DNA of 64,000 nt from Virgibacillus salexigens (GCF_014905415.1 NZ_BNEO01000002.1:868001-932000); one strand, 5' to 3'. Counted from the first letter of the stretch, positions 16,447 through 24,591 are shown. Made by a program: numbers and translations. The notes: generated by a model from the letters alone, not told the origin.

Positions 16447-17082
16447 TTAAGCCCACAAGTCGGGGGCTTTATTTTTTTGTTGATCCTGTTTATTGCGTAA
16501 ATCCGCCATGGTATTCGTTTTATTTCTTGAACTTCCACCTGCAGTAGGTGTGTCTTGACGTAATTTTTCTTTGACAGCTTGATTAACAGCTTCATCGAAT
16601 TGCTTTTTAATAGCTGTAATGCTTACCTTGATCTTCTCATTATCTTGCATACTCAATAGCGACTCAGCAAATGCTATTGGTAGTTCGTTTTCCTTCAAAT
16701 CAGATTCTATCTCCGATAACAATTGTCTGTTATTAAGTTCACGTTCGCGCTTTTCTAATGCCTCAGCGCGTTTTTTGTAATCGGCTTCTTCCTTTTCTTT
16801 CTGAGTAAGCTTTGCATACTCTGCAGCATCTTGTTTTGCTTTTTCAATCTCATCCTGTTTTTGCTTTTCAAGCTTTTCTTGTTGTTTTTTCAAGGCACTA
16901 TCTACAGCTCTGCTAATCTTACTATCGACTTCTGATTGAGTGAAAGTTTCTTTCTCAGGATCATTTTTTGGATCATCCTTTGGTGGATCAGTTGGCGGAT
17001 CGTTTGGTTTTGGATCTCCTTCTGCAAAATACTGTAGGTGCATTCTCAATGGTTTTATCTGTTTAGGCATGTCTTTTTCCAT
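16447..17082 (-). CDS. capsid scaffolding protein (DUF4355-like)
   Basis: 211 residues from ATG 17082, which has AGGAGG upstream. LRMHLQYFAEGD is the usual N-terminal signature, followed by a Pro/Asp-rich linker and a long Lys/Glu/Gln coiled coil (residues 45-150), ending NTMADLRNKQ. Scaffolds of this type are lost or cleaved during head assembly. It precedes decoration and capsid genes. Confidence 0.85.
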   Translation of the reverse strand: MEKDMPKQIKPLRMHLQYFAEGDPKPNDPPTDPPKDDPKNDPEKETFTQSEVDSKISRAVDSALKKQQEKLEKQKQDEIEKAKQDAAEYAKLTQKEKEEADYKKRAEALEKRERELNNRQLLSEIESDLKENELPIAFAESLLSMQDNEKIKVSITAIKKQFDEAVNQAVKEKLRQDTPTAGGSSRNKTNTMADLRNKQDQQKNKAPDLWA

Positions 17083-17253
17083 TTCATTTCCTCCTATCCC
17101 ACACACGCATGATTAACTATTTATTTCATGGCACTAAAAAAAGCCCCAGACACGCCATATAAGCCCATCTACGACTAATCGAATGCTATTACTTTATTTA
17201 GTTGCTAATGCCCGTGTACGATTTTTTTAGTTTAACGTCTTTACGGACAAATA

Positions 17254-17394
17254 TTATTTATAAGCCTTGCGTTTCTTTTCTTGTGATTGAGCTGATTGAG
17301 GTTGGTAAGCTTTTGGTGTTTCATTCATCTTTCTCAATTCTTGATGGATACCCTTTAATGTTTCATTGATTTCAGCTAGTACATGTTGTGTCAT
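17254..17394 (-). CDS. 46-residue phage protein between gp7-like gene and scaffold
   Basis: MTQHVLAEINETLKGIHQEL and a basic end QSQEKKRKAYK. The start ATG overlaps the stop of the gp7-like gene (ATGA), a sign of coupling. It is helical and highly charged. The function is unknown. The 145 nt between its stop and the scaffold gene (17107-17253) hold no ORF that I can support. Confidence 0.6.
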   Translation of the reverse strand: MTQHVLAEINETLKGIHQELRKMNETPKAYQPQSAQSQEKKRKAYK

Positions 17395-18344
17395 AACGTA
17401 TACTTCCCCTTCCTTTCTTTAAAGAATTTTTCACGCCAATCGCCTAATATAAGAGCTGCGGAACTTCTGCAAAACGGATGCATTGGCGCAGCATTAACAC
17501 CTGGCTTCATATCTTTTACCTTGAAACGTTTGCCATTTAGACCTCGACAGCGTTTTGTAGTACGATTATCCAGCTTTGCAACAAATTCATATTCAGCCTT
17601 TGGATTACCTTCCATGACAGCTTGAAATGATAATCTCATACTTTCTGTTTGAACTCTTGCGGTTTCTGTGATTAATAGCCTTCTAGCTTCAAAGGTTGTT
17701 ACATCAAAGCGTTCTCTTACTTGTTTTACAAATCGATCGGGATGTACGCCACGTATTATCGAGCTATTGATGATTGTTTCTAACTCATTTCTTAACCCTT
17801 TCATGTCATTCCATATTCGAGTGGACCATGTAGCATTATAGAATGATGCAGCAACCAGAGATTTAAGCGTAGATGCAGTAATAGCAATATCGGCACCTAA
17901 TATTCCTGCTTGTCTTGCCACTTCAGCAATTGCAGCTTGTTCTAAATACGCTTGAAAGGTTTTAACCTGTTCATCTGCCATAGCCACCAAATGAGCGTTT
18001 AAATATCTCTTTAATAATTCTTGCCGATTAATACGCATTTTCGTGTTGTATGTGTAAAGCTCCTCATTGGCTTTATCGCTGAAATTCTTTTCTTTAACAT
18101 ATCTTGCAGCAGTCTTTTCAAAAGCTTGCACATCCATTTCAGAAACACGCTTTTTCGCTTCACTCGGAGTTATATTATTCTTTCCTGCATACCTGGTATA
18201 AAAAGCATTAATTTCCTTCTCAATTTCACGCAACGCATGCTCGATGATTTCACGAAGCTTAGCTGCTACTTCTTCATCTTTCATTTGTTCTAAAGTAATA
18301 TTATCCCTTTCACGCTCTACCCAGTAATTTTCCTCTTCTGGCAT
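17391..18344 (-). CDS. SPP1 gp7-like head morphogenesis (minor head) protein
   Basis: 317 residues. The helical N-terminal part leads to WSTRIWNDMKGLRNELETII and HPDRFVKQVRERFDVTTFEARRLLITETARVQTE, then the family core AEYEFVAKLDNRTTKRCRGLNGKRFKVKD and APMHPFCRSSAAL. This is the SPP1 gp7/Mu gpF type minor head protein, which binds the portal and affects DNA ejection. It follows the portal gene with a 9-nt gap. Confidence 0.9.
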   Translation of the reverse strand: MPEEENYWVERERDNITLEQMKDEEVAAKLREIIEHALREIEKEINAFYTRYAGKNNITPSEAKKRVSEMDVQAFEKTAARYVKEKNFSDKANEELYTYNTKMRINRQELLKRYLNAHLVAMADEQVKTFQAYLEQAAIAEVARQAGILGADIAITASTLKSLVAASFYNATWSTRIWNDMKGLRNELETIINSSIIRGVHPDRFVKQVRERFDVTTFEARRLLITETARVQTESMRLSFQAVMEGNPKAEYEFVAKLDNRTTKRCRGLNGKRFKVKDMKPGVNAAPMHPFCRSSAALILGDWREKFFKERKGKYTL

Positions 18345-18353
18345 CTAATCACC

Positions 18354-19772
18354 TCAATTCTCCATGTAATTAGATATTTGGCTTTTCTGTCGCTCTTTCA
18401 TTTCTTGTTCAATACGTTTTTGTTCTTCTTCTGGATTTTCAATGATGGATAGAATGTTCAGCTTGGTTTGCTGTGATAACTCTCCACCAAGAGAACTAAA
18501 CATATCGATTTCATCCTTAAGCGATTTCGGTAAATTAGGGGTAAATGTGATTGAAATATCGTTCACATCAAAGCCACCCTCACTAGCTTTATTTAGAATG
18601 TTATTAAGCAATCGATAGCGATCACGTAAAGAACGCTTAAACAATCTTTCCTTTGTTGCTCTAATTTGTTCTAATCCGAATAATTTGTACTTCATGGATT
18701 CCCCAGATTGAACACCAGAAAAGTTTTCATCGTTGAGATCAGGTGTATTTGTAAATTTATGAATGTCAGCTTGTACCCTGTCTTTATATTTTTCTACACC
18801 AGCAACATCATATTTTTTGTAAATATAGTCTGCGCTGACATTTCCCTCTTTGCCATCTTCATCAATTTCAGGTTCCATATAAAGAAAATTTGCTTCCTTC
18901 ATCTTTTGTATTTTTTCTCCTGTATCATTGTCCTCCATATAATCCATCATACCGAGACGACCCTTGATAACTAACAAAGCATCATTAAGATCGGTCATAT
19001 AATTTGCGGTATCTGATTCCGCTGCATCGTATAGATCAATCAAACTTAATACATTTTCAAAATCACCTTGTCTAAATCGATTGTTGGCATATTCAATGAC
19101 TGGAACAGCTTGAAAATAATGGTCCTTTTCCTCTGGATTTTCTAACTTATAGGATTGCTTATCTTTTACGGAATAGGTATATATTTTATCTTCAGTGTAT
19201 AATTCAACGATTAATTCTTTGCTGTTCATTTGATCATAGATATAACGGACAGCAGCAATAGGTTTTCTCTCTACCGTATTATCATAAATAACAAAGGTTT
19301 CTAACGGACTTAACATGGTAAAACAGTTTTGATCTTCCTTATTTCGATATAACAATTCATAAGCCCGGCCATAGATAGACAAGTCTAAAATCATTTCACT
19401 ATTATGCGCATCCGCATCATTATCGCGATTAATTTTCTTTAATGTGTCATTAACTGTTTCATCGTTGTGTTGTGTTTTGATTGGTATCCCGACCATATAA
19501 CCTTGTATAAACTGGCTCACATATTTAGCAAAATTATGTGTTGCTCTATGATCTGCCAAATGCTCCTCTTTTCGGCGTTTCTTTTTTAGGATCGTGGTGT
19601 TATTACCTAAATAATAGCTATCCAATTCATCTAATCGTTTACGTTGATACTGCTCATGATGCTGAATCATCTTAGATAAATCGTCTAGATTTTCTAGTAA
19701 ACTCTCAGCACTCGAATAGGTAAAATGCTTATTTGCTTCTACAGGAAAACGTTGTTTACTTTCACTTGCCAT
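18354..19772 (-). CDS. portal protein, SPP1 gp6 type
   Basis: 472 residues. The pattern YYLGNNTTILKKKRRKEEHLADHRATHNFAKYVSQFIQGYMVGIPI near residues 50-100 and the long helical C-terminal half with PNLPKSLKDEIDMFSSLGG are characteristic of the Phage_prot_Gp6 portal family. It forms the dodecameric ring at the head vertex and is the terminase dock. It lies directly behind the large terminase. Confidence 0.93.
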   Translation of the reverse strand: MASESKQRFPVEANKHFTYSSAESLLENLDDLSKMIQHHEQYQRKRLDELDSYYLGNNTTILKKKRRKEEHLADHRATHNFAKYVSQFIQGYMVGIPIKTQHNDETVNDTLKKINRDNDADAHNSEMILDLSIYGRAYELLYRNKEDQNCFTMLSPLETFVIYDNTVERKPIAAVRYIYDQMNSKELIVELYTEDKIYTYSVKDKQSYKLENPEEKDHYFQAVPVIEYANNRFRQGDFENVLSLIDLYDAAESDTANYMTDLNDALLVIKGRLGMMDYMEDNDTGEKIQKMKEANFLYMEPEIDEDGKEGNVSADYIYKKYDVAGVEKYKDRVQADIHKFTNTPDLNDENFSGVQSGESMKYKLFGLEQIRATKERLFKRSLRDRYRLLNNILNKASEGGFDVNDISITFTPNLPKSLKDEIDMFSSLGGELSQQTKLNILSIIENPEEEQKRIEQEMKERQKSQISNYMEN

Positions 19773-19790
19773 GATAGGATTCCTCCTTTA

Positions 19791-21071
19791 CTAAAAAAAT
19801 GATTTCAAGGCTTCATATTGTTGGGCTCTGTCTTTCTTCTTACCTAAGTGATAACGCTCCATCGAGTACCTTAAAGCATCCATAATATGGTTGTTTTCAT
19901 CGACCGGTTCGTTTAACCACTTTCCATCCTTGTCCTGCTTAAACGTGTAAGTATTCAATTCCTCGATGGTATGCGCGCAACTTGGATGTACATAGATTTT
20001 AAAGCCTTGCAAGAAGTTCACGCCCTGCATAATACTGTTTGATCCCTTAATTGCTGACCGAATACGCCTTATCCCTTTGTTTCTTAATTCCTGTATCAAG
20101 CGTTTTTCCCAATCTGCAGCAATTTTTGATTTCTGTAATCCCTTTTCTATAAGCATTTTGTAAATATCATCGGTTAACATGCCAATTTCATAATGTTCAT
20201 CATAGACCCATATTTCTTTTTTATCTAAATCGACAACTGAGCTAACGACTGTCGTTGGGTCATTAGTCATACCGAAGTCCATGCCGTGAGTTGTTTCTTG
20301 AAGTTGTTTGATCTTTTCTATAGGATCAAATTCTTTGACCTCAAAGTTTTCAAAAACAAGTCCTTCAGCAACGCCCCATTCCCCATCACATACAATTCTT
20401 GCACGTCTTGGGTTGGTACGATATAAATCCTCATATCTATCGCGGTCCACATCGTCTAGCCATTCATTAACTCTAAATGTTGTCGTCGTTGCGAACGTAT
20501 CCTTTTCCTGTGTTTCAGCATCAAAAAAAACCCGCTTTAGCCAGTGTCTTTCTGACCAGGGGTTAAATGTGACAGTTATTTGTTTAAAAAAGTCTTGTGT
20601 TTCATATGTTCCACGAATGGACTCTACAACCGTACGAAATTTATCTTCTGTTTCAATCTGGTATGCTTCTTCAAACCAAGCCCAACAAAGAATACCAACA
20701 TCAACCGTTATTGATGTGATCTTTAGTTCATCATCAAGCCCACGAAACAATATCTTTTGTCCAGTTGGTTTATACGTAATTTCCGGCATACTTTCATTAA
20801 ATTTAAAAAGATGACTTACTTTCAGCTTATTTGCAGCCCATTTTAAATCGGTGTATGTCGATTGTTTATTGGTATTGGAGAAACGTCTAATTACAAGTAT
20901 ATTAGCCCAAGAATGCTTCATAATCCGATAAATGAAATTGATTGCAGTATTCTTCGATTTCTTACTACCACGAGAACCTTTAACAACTCGGTAAAACTGT
21001 TTATTATGCCAGAAACGATTGTAACCTTTTCCGATCTCCTTGGAGACTGAAATATTCACTTGCTTAGTCAT
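19791..21071 (-). CDS. terminase large subunit
   Basis: 426 residues from ATG 21071, inside the end of the small subunit gene. The ATPase part has the Walker-A-like KGSRGSKKSKNTAINF (about residues 30-46) and Walker B region GILCWAWFEEAYQI; the C-terminal nuclease part carries HGMDFGMTNDPTTVV and the final DALRYSMERYHLG. It pumps DNA into the head. A 8-nt overlap with terS shows coupling. Confidence 0.93.
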   Translation of the reverse strand: MTKQVNISVSKEIGKGYNRFWHNKQFYRVVKGSRGSKKSKNTAINFIYRIMKHSWANILVIRRFSNTNKQSTYTDLKWAANKLKVSHLFKFNESMPEITYKPTGQKILFRGLDDELKITSITVDVGILCWAWFEEAYQIETEDKFRTVVESIRGTYETQDFFKQITVTFNPWSERHWLKRVFFDAETQEKDTFATTTTFRVNEWLDDVDRDRYEDLYRTNPRRARIVCDGEWGVAEGLVFENFEVKEFDPIEKIKQLQETTHGMDFGMTNDPTTVVSSVVDLDKKEIWVYDEHYEIGMLTDDIYKMLIEKGLQKSKIAADWEKRLIQELRNKGIRRIRSAIKGSNSIMQGVNFLQGFKIYVHPSCAHTIEELNTYTFKQDKDGKWLNEPVDENNHIMDALRYSMERYHLGKKKDRAQQYEALKSFF

Positions 21072-21510
21072 CTTCTGGCACATCCTCGACAAATGTCGGG
21101 GTGATGTTTTCTACCTGTTGTTTTTCGGTCCACATAGTGTAACGTTTACCGATTAATTCAGCAGCTTTCGTTCTATCACTTGTATCAGATCGCTTTTCAT
21201 GCTTTTCAACATTAGATCCAAAATCACCATCCCCTACAACCATAAGCACTTCATCAGTAATCTGACCACGCAAAACTGAAGCGAGATATTCCATAACTTC
21301 TTGTTGATCAGCTATTTTCTCTGTTTTGATTTCCTCTAATCGGTCATCGATATATGTTTTTATACTCACATTTTCCATTAATTTGCTTGCATTACCTCTA
21401 GCGTAAGCCTTACTATAACCAGCATTAACAGCCGACTGATAGATGTTTCCGGTGATGATATACTCATCAGCAAATTTTTGTTGTTTTAATGTTAATTTCT
21501 TTTTACTCAT
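21064..21510 (-). CDS. terminase small subunit
   Basis: 148 residues: KKLTLKQQKFADEYIITGNIYQSAVNAGYSKAYARGNASKLM, the HTH DNA-binding domain of the Terminase_2 family, then an oligomerisation region. It recognises the packaging site, often lying in or near its own gene. A terminator (21543-21570) directly upstream separates it from the small gene at 21581, so it needs its own promoter or antitermination. Confidence 0.9.
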   Translation of the reverse strand: MSKKKLTLKQQKFADEYIITGNIYQSAVNAGYSKAYARGNASKLMENVSIKTYIDDRLEEIKTEKIADQQEVMEYLASVLRGQITDEVLMVVGDGDFGSNVEKHEKRSDTSDRTKAAELIGKRYTMWTEKQQVENITPTFVEDVPEDD

Positions 21511-21542
21511 GGCATATCACCACCTCCTATGTATTCTTGCAT

Positions 21543-21570
21543 ATAAAAAAGCACTCTTTTATAGAGTGCT
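21543..21570 (-). terminator. terminator upstream of terS
   Basis: Minus strand: GCACTCT, loop ATAAA, AGAGTGC, then TTTTTTATA. It stands between the 86-residue gene at 21581 and terS, so it would stop transcription coming from the cassette array side before the packaging operon. Confidence 0.85.
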
Positions 21571-21580
21571 TTGAATCTTC

Positions 21581-21841
21581 TTAAAGTCCCATTCTGCTTA
21601 ATGCTTCTATACTGGCTTTAGTATTTTCTTTTACTTGCCTTTGCTGTTCATCTCTTTCTGTTTTAGTTTCAACAGTAACTTTAATTACGTTATCTAAGTT
21701 AACTATTACATTATCTACTTGAATTCTTTTACTTTCAGATTTAACGATTTTTGTGGATAACGTATTGTTATCTTGTTCAAACTCTTGTGTTGTACCATCT
21801 ATATAGGTAAATATATAGAAATATTTTTCTGTATTCTCCAT
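21581..21841 (-). CDS. 86-residue phage protein, unknown
   Basis: MENTEKYFYIFTYIDGTTQEFEQ, then alternating beta-like segments (RIQVDNVIVNLDNVIKVTVETK) and a charged helix. The start is ATG 21841 behind GGGGTGG. It is the first phage gene downstream of the array and stands alone between two terminators. I recognise no family. Confidence 0.65.
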   Translation of the reverse strand: MENTEKYFYIFTYIDGTTQEFEQDNNTLSTKIVKSESKRIQVDNVIVNLDNVIKVTVETKTERDEQQRQVKENTKASIEALSRMGL

Positions 21842-21903
21842 CGATGCCACCCCCTTTGCCTCTATAATACGACAAAAGGAAATATTTTCCTACATTTTCT
21901 GAA

Positions 21904-21940
21904 GAAAAAATAGCACCCAAGCCTAGCAAAACTCAGGTGC
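21904..21940 (-). terminator. terminator at the downstream edge of the array
   Basis: Minus strand: GCACCTGAG, loop of about 10 nt, CTTGGGTGC, then TATTTTTTC. It lies between the array (ending near 22.07 kb) and the 86-residue gene. In the 360 nt between 21842 and 22201 there are also, on the + strand, an AGCTTAGTTATG/CATAATAAGCT hairpin followed by seven T (21998-22037), a tandem AGTGACATG pair with 12-nt period (22049-22069), and a weak repeat copy at 22074. Confidence 0.7.
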
Positions 21941-21997
21941 AACACATTTACATACCTAGTACAATATATCGAAAAACAATGCTATTATTTCTGTAAG

Positions 21998-22037
21998 GAG
22001 CTTAGTTATGTTCACACTATCATAATAAGCTTTTTTT
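21998..22037 (+). terminator. terminator-like hairpin, + strand, at array edge
   Basis: AGCTTAGTTATG, about 10-nt loop, CATAATAAGCT, then TTTTTTT. No + strand gene precedes it, so it may protect the array from antisense reading or be a relic of the original phage sequence. Confidence 0.5.
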
Positions 22038-22073
22038 CAAGGGCAAAAGTGACATGATAGTGACATGGTATTT

Positions 22074-22115
22074 AGCAAGTCTTATTTAACTAATGCGCTC
22101 TATTTGTGTAAGATT
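22074..22115 (-). repeat. array repeat, copy 0 (weak, downstream edge)
   Basis: Only the inner 3' half is recognisable: CTTATTTAACTAATGCGCTC then TATTTGTG. It resembles copy 10. It would mark the downstream end of the array. Confidence 0.4.
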
Positions 22116-22201
22116 AACAGCTGAACAAAGTAAAGACTTTAATTCCATTATTACAACTCTTAAATATCAACTAAGGGAGTTAGCAACTCACCTTGGTTAT
22201 T

Positions 22202-22549
22202 TCACAACTGACCCTTATCGTCCTCTACATACTTTCTAAGAGAATACAGTTTTTCATCCCAGTATTGTTCGAAGAATGTAAGCCAATCTTTTAATTTAAT
22301 CAGTGGTTCTGGCTGAAGTTTATACCGAGTTTCCTTACCAGACCTCTGCCTAGTAACAAGGCCAGCCTGAAAAAGAACATCCAAATGTTTATTTACGGCA
22401 GTACGGGTCATCGGAAAGCATTCCGTAATTGCAGCAATCGACATCTCTTTATCTGCAAGCAATTTTAACATCTTGCGACGGGTAGGATCGGCAATTGCTT
22501 GAAACACATCGTATTTCGACAAGGATGCGTCCCTTTTATAACTCGACAT
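22202..22549 (-). CDS. ArsR-family transcriptional regulator
   Basis: 115 residues from ATG 22549, inside the end of the SRPBCC gene. SLSKYDVFQAIADPTRRKMLKLLADKEMSIAAITECFPMTRTAVNKHLDVLFQAGLV is a clear winged-helix ArsR domain (DPTRR signature) without the metal-binding ELCVCD motif. It forms a two-gene operon with the AHSA1-like gene, a pair common in Bacillaceae. It probably represses the operon through the ACACC/GGTGT palindromes in the promoter at 22986-23036. Confidence 0.85.
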   Translation of the reverse strand: MSSYKRDASLSKYDVFQAIADPTRRKMLKLLADKEMSIAAITECFPMTRTAVNKHLDVLFQAGLVTRQRSGKETRYKLQPEPLIKLKDWLTFFEQYWDEKLYSLRKYVEDDKGQL

Positions 22550-22961
22550 ATTCAGGAAGGCTCTTTTTGACGATTTTTTCCCAACCGCTGTCCATAATTT
22601 CACGAATAACTGAATGCGGTTGTCCAAATTCTGTATCTTTATTCGCATCCCATCCAGAATGAATAAGTGTAAACTCTGTTTTTTCGTCCTCTAATTCTTT
22701 TAATTCAAAAGCAAGATGCCAATCCTTATCCCAGTCAAAGCCAAGGCGATTCGGTGGGTCAAATTCTGTAAGCTTACAAGGAGAATTGCCATATTCCCCT
22801 GTATAAAGAGTAAACTCCTGTCCCAAAATAGGTTTAAAATCATTTGGCATCCACCATTTTGCAATACCTTCCGACGTTGCAACAGCATCCCATACTTTTT
22901 CTATCGGAGCATTGAGTACTACCACTTTACGGATTTCCGGTAATTCTTCCTTTGTTTTCAT
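22536..22961 (-). CDS. SRPBCC/AHSA1-type protein
   Basis: 141 residues from ATG 22961 (GGAGG upstream). It opens EIRKVVVLNAPIEKVWDAVATSEGIAKWWMPNDF, the START-like AHSA1 (Hsp90 activator homologue) fold, and ends HSVIREIMDSGWEKIVKKSL. Members bind hydrophobic ligands; the true ligand is unknown. It is translationally overlapped with the ArsR gene, as in many Firmicutes. Confidence 0.85.
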   Translation of the reverse strand: MKTKEELPEIRKVVVLNAPIEKVWDAVATSEGIAKWWMPNDFKPILGQEFTLYTGEYGNSPCKLTEFDPPNRLGFDWDKDWHLAFELKELEDEKTEFTLIHSGWDANKDTEFGQPHSVIREIMDSGWEKIVKKSLPEYVEL

Positions 22962-22985
22962 CAATAAAACCTCCACACCTTAGTT

Positions 22986-23036
22986 AACACCATTTAGTGT
23001 CACAATTAATTGTAACACCAAATGGTGTTATGTCAA
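22986..23036 (-). promoter_or_regulatory. promoter with palindromic operators for the SRPBCC-ArsR cassette
   Basis: Minus strand: TTGACA (23031-23036), 16-nt spacer, TACAAT (23009-23014). The spacer holds ACACCATTTGGTGT and a second half-palindrome GTGACACTAAATGGTGT lies just after the -10. Together they make a 45-nt near-palindrome around ATTAAT. This fits auto-repression by the ArsR protein and shows that this cassette carries its own promoter. Confidence 0.75.
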
Positions 23037-23055
23037 TTTTAATTATATTTTTTAA

Positions 23056-23117
23056 CAATTTGTTCGATTCATAAATAGAGCAAATTCTTACTCCGGTAAT
23101 GCGTCCGATAATAGAAA
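23056..23117 (-). repeat. array repeat, copy 1
   Basis: TTCGATTCATAAATAGAGC, then AAATTCTTACTCCGGTAAT, then GCGTCCGATAATAGAA. The 3' edge touches the stop codon of the small membrane pseudogene. Confidence 0.75.
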
Positions 23118-23306
23118 CTAATAGTTCTTCCTTCTACCACCCAACTTTTTTGATACATAAAAACATAAAAAACCAGTAACAAAAGAAATTAGTAAAGGTA
23201 AGATAGCAAGCATTGGCATTATAATTGTCTAATAAAGCAAATAGGCGCTCACTGCAAAAATAAACCAACTAATTATAAGCAAAAAACTCGATAAAAATTC
23301 TTTCAT
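23118..23306 (-). pseudogene. small two-helix membrane protein with in-frame TAG
   Basis: Reading from ATG 23306 gives MKEFLSSFLLISWFIF AVSAYLLY, a TAG (23229-23231), then TIIMPMLAILPLLISF and a basic end KKLGGRRKNY, all in one frame, to TAG at 23118. The two hydrophobic halves and the positive tail look like one 62-residue membrane protein interrupted by an amber codon. It fills exactly the space between repeat copies 1 and 2, so it is a decayed cassette. Suppression or re-initiation at the Met after the stop cannot be excluded. Confidence 0.65.
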
Positions 23307-23351
23307 TGCAACCACAAATATCACATCCTTATGGTTAAGCATAAGTACCTT

Positions 23352-23424
23352 CTTCAGCTAAATGGCCCTTATATATGACTCTGGCGCCAATCTTTATTCC
23401 AGATTTGCGCCCGATCTTAAGTTC
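23352..23424 (-). repeat. array repeat, copy 2
   Basis: TTCAGCTAAATGGCCCTTAT, then TGGCGCCAATCTTTATTCCAG and ATTTGCGCCCGATCTTAAG. Full-length copy with inner stem GCGCCAAT/ATTTGCGC. Confidence 0.85.
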
Positions 23425-23493
23425 ATTTTTCTTCACAACCTTATAATACGACTCATCTTTTATTGTTGTATGTATCTTTTAAGGAATTCACCA

Positions 23494-23859
23494 TTAGTCG
23501 ATTGTTACCTTAATATTTTCTCCGCTAATTATTACGTCTTCTTTTTTAGAAACGATCCTAATAATATCTTCTACTATTTTTTGAATTGTCGTATCATCAA
23601 TTTTTGCATCCTTCGGTAAACCTACTGATACGTAAATGTCAATATCCACTTTAACAGAACTAGTACTTACTATTATTCCTATCGACTCCTTTTTAAGTCC
23701 CGTTCGCTTTGCAATGGATACTATAAGTTCCTTTTTGATTTCGTTCAATAAATTTATTATTTCATCCGTATCATCTTCATTTATCGCTTGTGCGTATGCT
23801 GGGGTGTTATAACTTACTAAAAAAATAATTAAAATAAGACTAACAACTAGTTTTTTCAT
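23494..23859 (-). CDS. small secreted protein, unknown
   Basis: 121 residues from ATG 23859 (GAGGTG upstream). MKKLVVSLILIIFLVSYNTPAYAQA is a signal peptide with a likely AYA cleavage site. The mature part is acidic then beta-rich with regular VDIDIYVSVGLPKD and VIISGENIKVTI. There are no Cys. Possibly an extracellular cassette protein; I know no family. Confidence 0.65.
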   Translation of the reverse strand: MKKLVVSLILIIFLVSYNTPAYAQAINEDDTDEIINLLNEIKKELIVSIAKRTGLKKESIGIIVSTSSVKVDIDIYVSVGLPKDAKIDDTTIQKIVEDIIRIVSKKEDVIISGENIKVTID

Positions 23860-23870
23860 ACTCATCACCT

Positions 23871-23895
23871 CAGTTTAGTTTTTGAAACTAAACTG
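23871..23895 (-). other. perfect 11-bp hairpin before the secreted protein gene
   Basis: CAGTTTAGTTT, loop of 3, AAACTAAACTG. On the minus strand it ends just before the Shine-Dalgarno GAGGTG of the secreted gene and lies right after the membrane gene at 23915. It could be a terminator without U-tract, an operator, or an mRNA hairpin near the ribosome site. Confidence 0.55.
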
Positions 23896-23914
23896 GTCTT
23901 ATTCAAGAAAATAT

Positions 23915-24304
23915 TTACCTCTTGCTTACGATCAAAGCACCAATTCCGCTAATAGAAAAATAGGAAAAAACAAATATCCATATATAGCTTATTGTAATTT
24001 GTTCAATCCCCATCGCAGTTATAACAGCTAATGACAGAAAAATTACAACCATAAAGATATTAGAAGAATACAAATAAAATTTTTGCATATTACTAATTGT
24101 TCGTTCATCAAAATCTGGAGTTTTATCTTTTTTCTTACGAATTCTAATTATATCAATAGCGAATAGTATTAGTGCGGCAGTAAGCGTACCTAGAAGTCCT
24201 GAAAGGTTTAAATCCCCATTAATCAATTGTGTGATTGTGGTTCCCACCAATACACCAATAGCAGCATAAGTTAACATCCATTTCTGATATTTTTTATTTT
24301 TCAT
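23915..24304 (-). CDS. four-helix membrane protein paired with XRE regulator
   Basis: 129 residues with four hydrophobic segments (about 10-25, 33-50, 75-97, 103-125) and a charged loop RIRKKKDKTPDFDERTI between the second and third. The order matches the DUF2178-like proteins that are co-encoded with small XRE regulators in Firmicutes. It overlaps the regulator gene by 11 nt. Confidence 0.7.
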   Translation of the reverse strand: MKNKKYQKWMLTYAAIGVLVGTTITQLINGDLNLSGLLGTLTAALILFAIDIIRIRKKKDKTPDFDERTISNMQKFYLYSSNIFMVVIFLSLAVITAMGIEQITISYIWIFVFSYFSISGIGALIVSKR

Positions 24305-24512
24305 ATTTTTCCTCCTCTTTTAATATAAATACTTCTTCAATTGGGAGTTCAAAATACTTAACAATTTTTAAAGCAAGTTCAAGGCTTGGATTATATTTGT
24401 TATTTTCTATAGCCGTGAACGTTTGTCTCGTAACTTCTAATTCTTCGGCCATCCTTACTTGTTTAATACCTCGTTCTTTTCTAATCTTTTTAATATTATT
24501 TTTGACAGGCAT
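24294..24512 (-). CDS. small XRE-family transcriptional regulator
   Basis: 72 residues from ATG 24512. NIKKIRKERGIKQVRMAEELEVTRQTFTAIENNKYNPSLELALKIVKYF is a full HTH_3 domain, with the GIKQxxMA..L.VTRQT.. spacing of the YozG/YgzD type; the end is ELPIEEVFILKE. It probably represses itself through the two 18-20-nt palindromes upstream. Confidence 0.88.
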   Translation of the reverse strand: MPVKNNIKKIRKERGIKQVRMAEELEVTRQTFTAIENNKYNPSLELALKIVKYFELPIEEVFILKEEEKYEK

Positions 24513-24528
24513 TTTTTTCACCGCCTAA

Positions 24529-24591
24529 AAGTAAATATATCTTTACTTATTTATAACATGAATCTTACTATATGTAAATATATCTTTACTT
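24529..24591 (-). promoter_or_regulatory. two identical palindromic operators upstream of the XRE gene
   Basis: GTAAATATATCTTTACTT occurs at 24531-24548 and again at 24574-24591, centre distance about 43 nt, i.e. four helical turns. Each is a palindrome (AGTAAA...TTTACT). The first starts 17 nt before the XRE start codon. The regulator likely binds both copies on one face of the DNA. Confidence 0.75.

Noticed and set aside
17107-17253. Possible terminator or small gene between scaffold and the 46-residue gene.
   Set aside because: A T-run exists (TTTTTTT on the minus strand) but I could not find a convincing stem before it, nor an ORF.
22120-22201. A 20-codon ORF (MELKSLLCSAVNLTQIERIS) on the minus strand at the array edge.
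   Set aside because: No ribosome site and too short to judge; probably chance.
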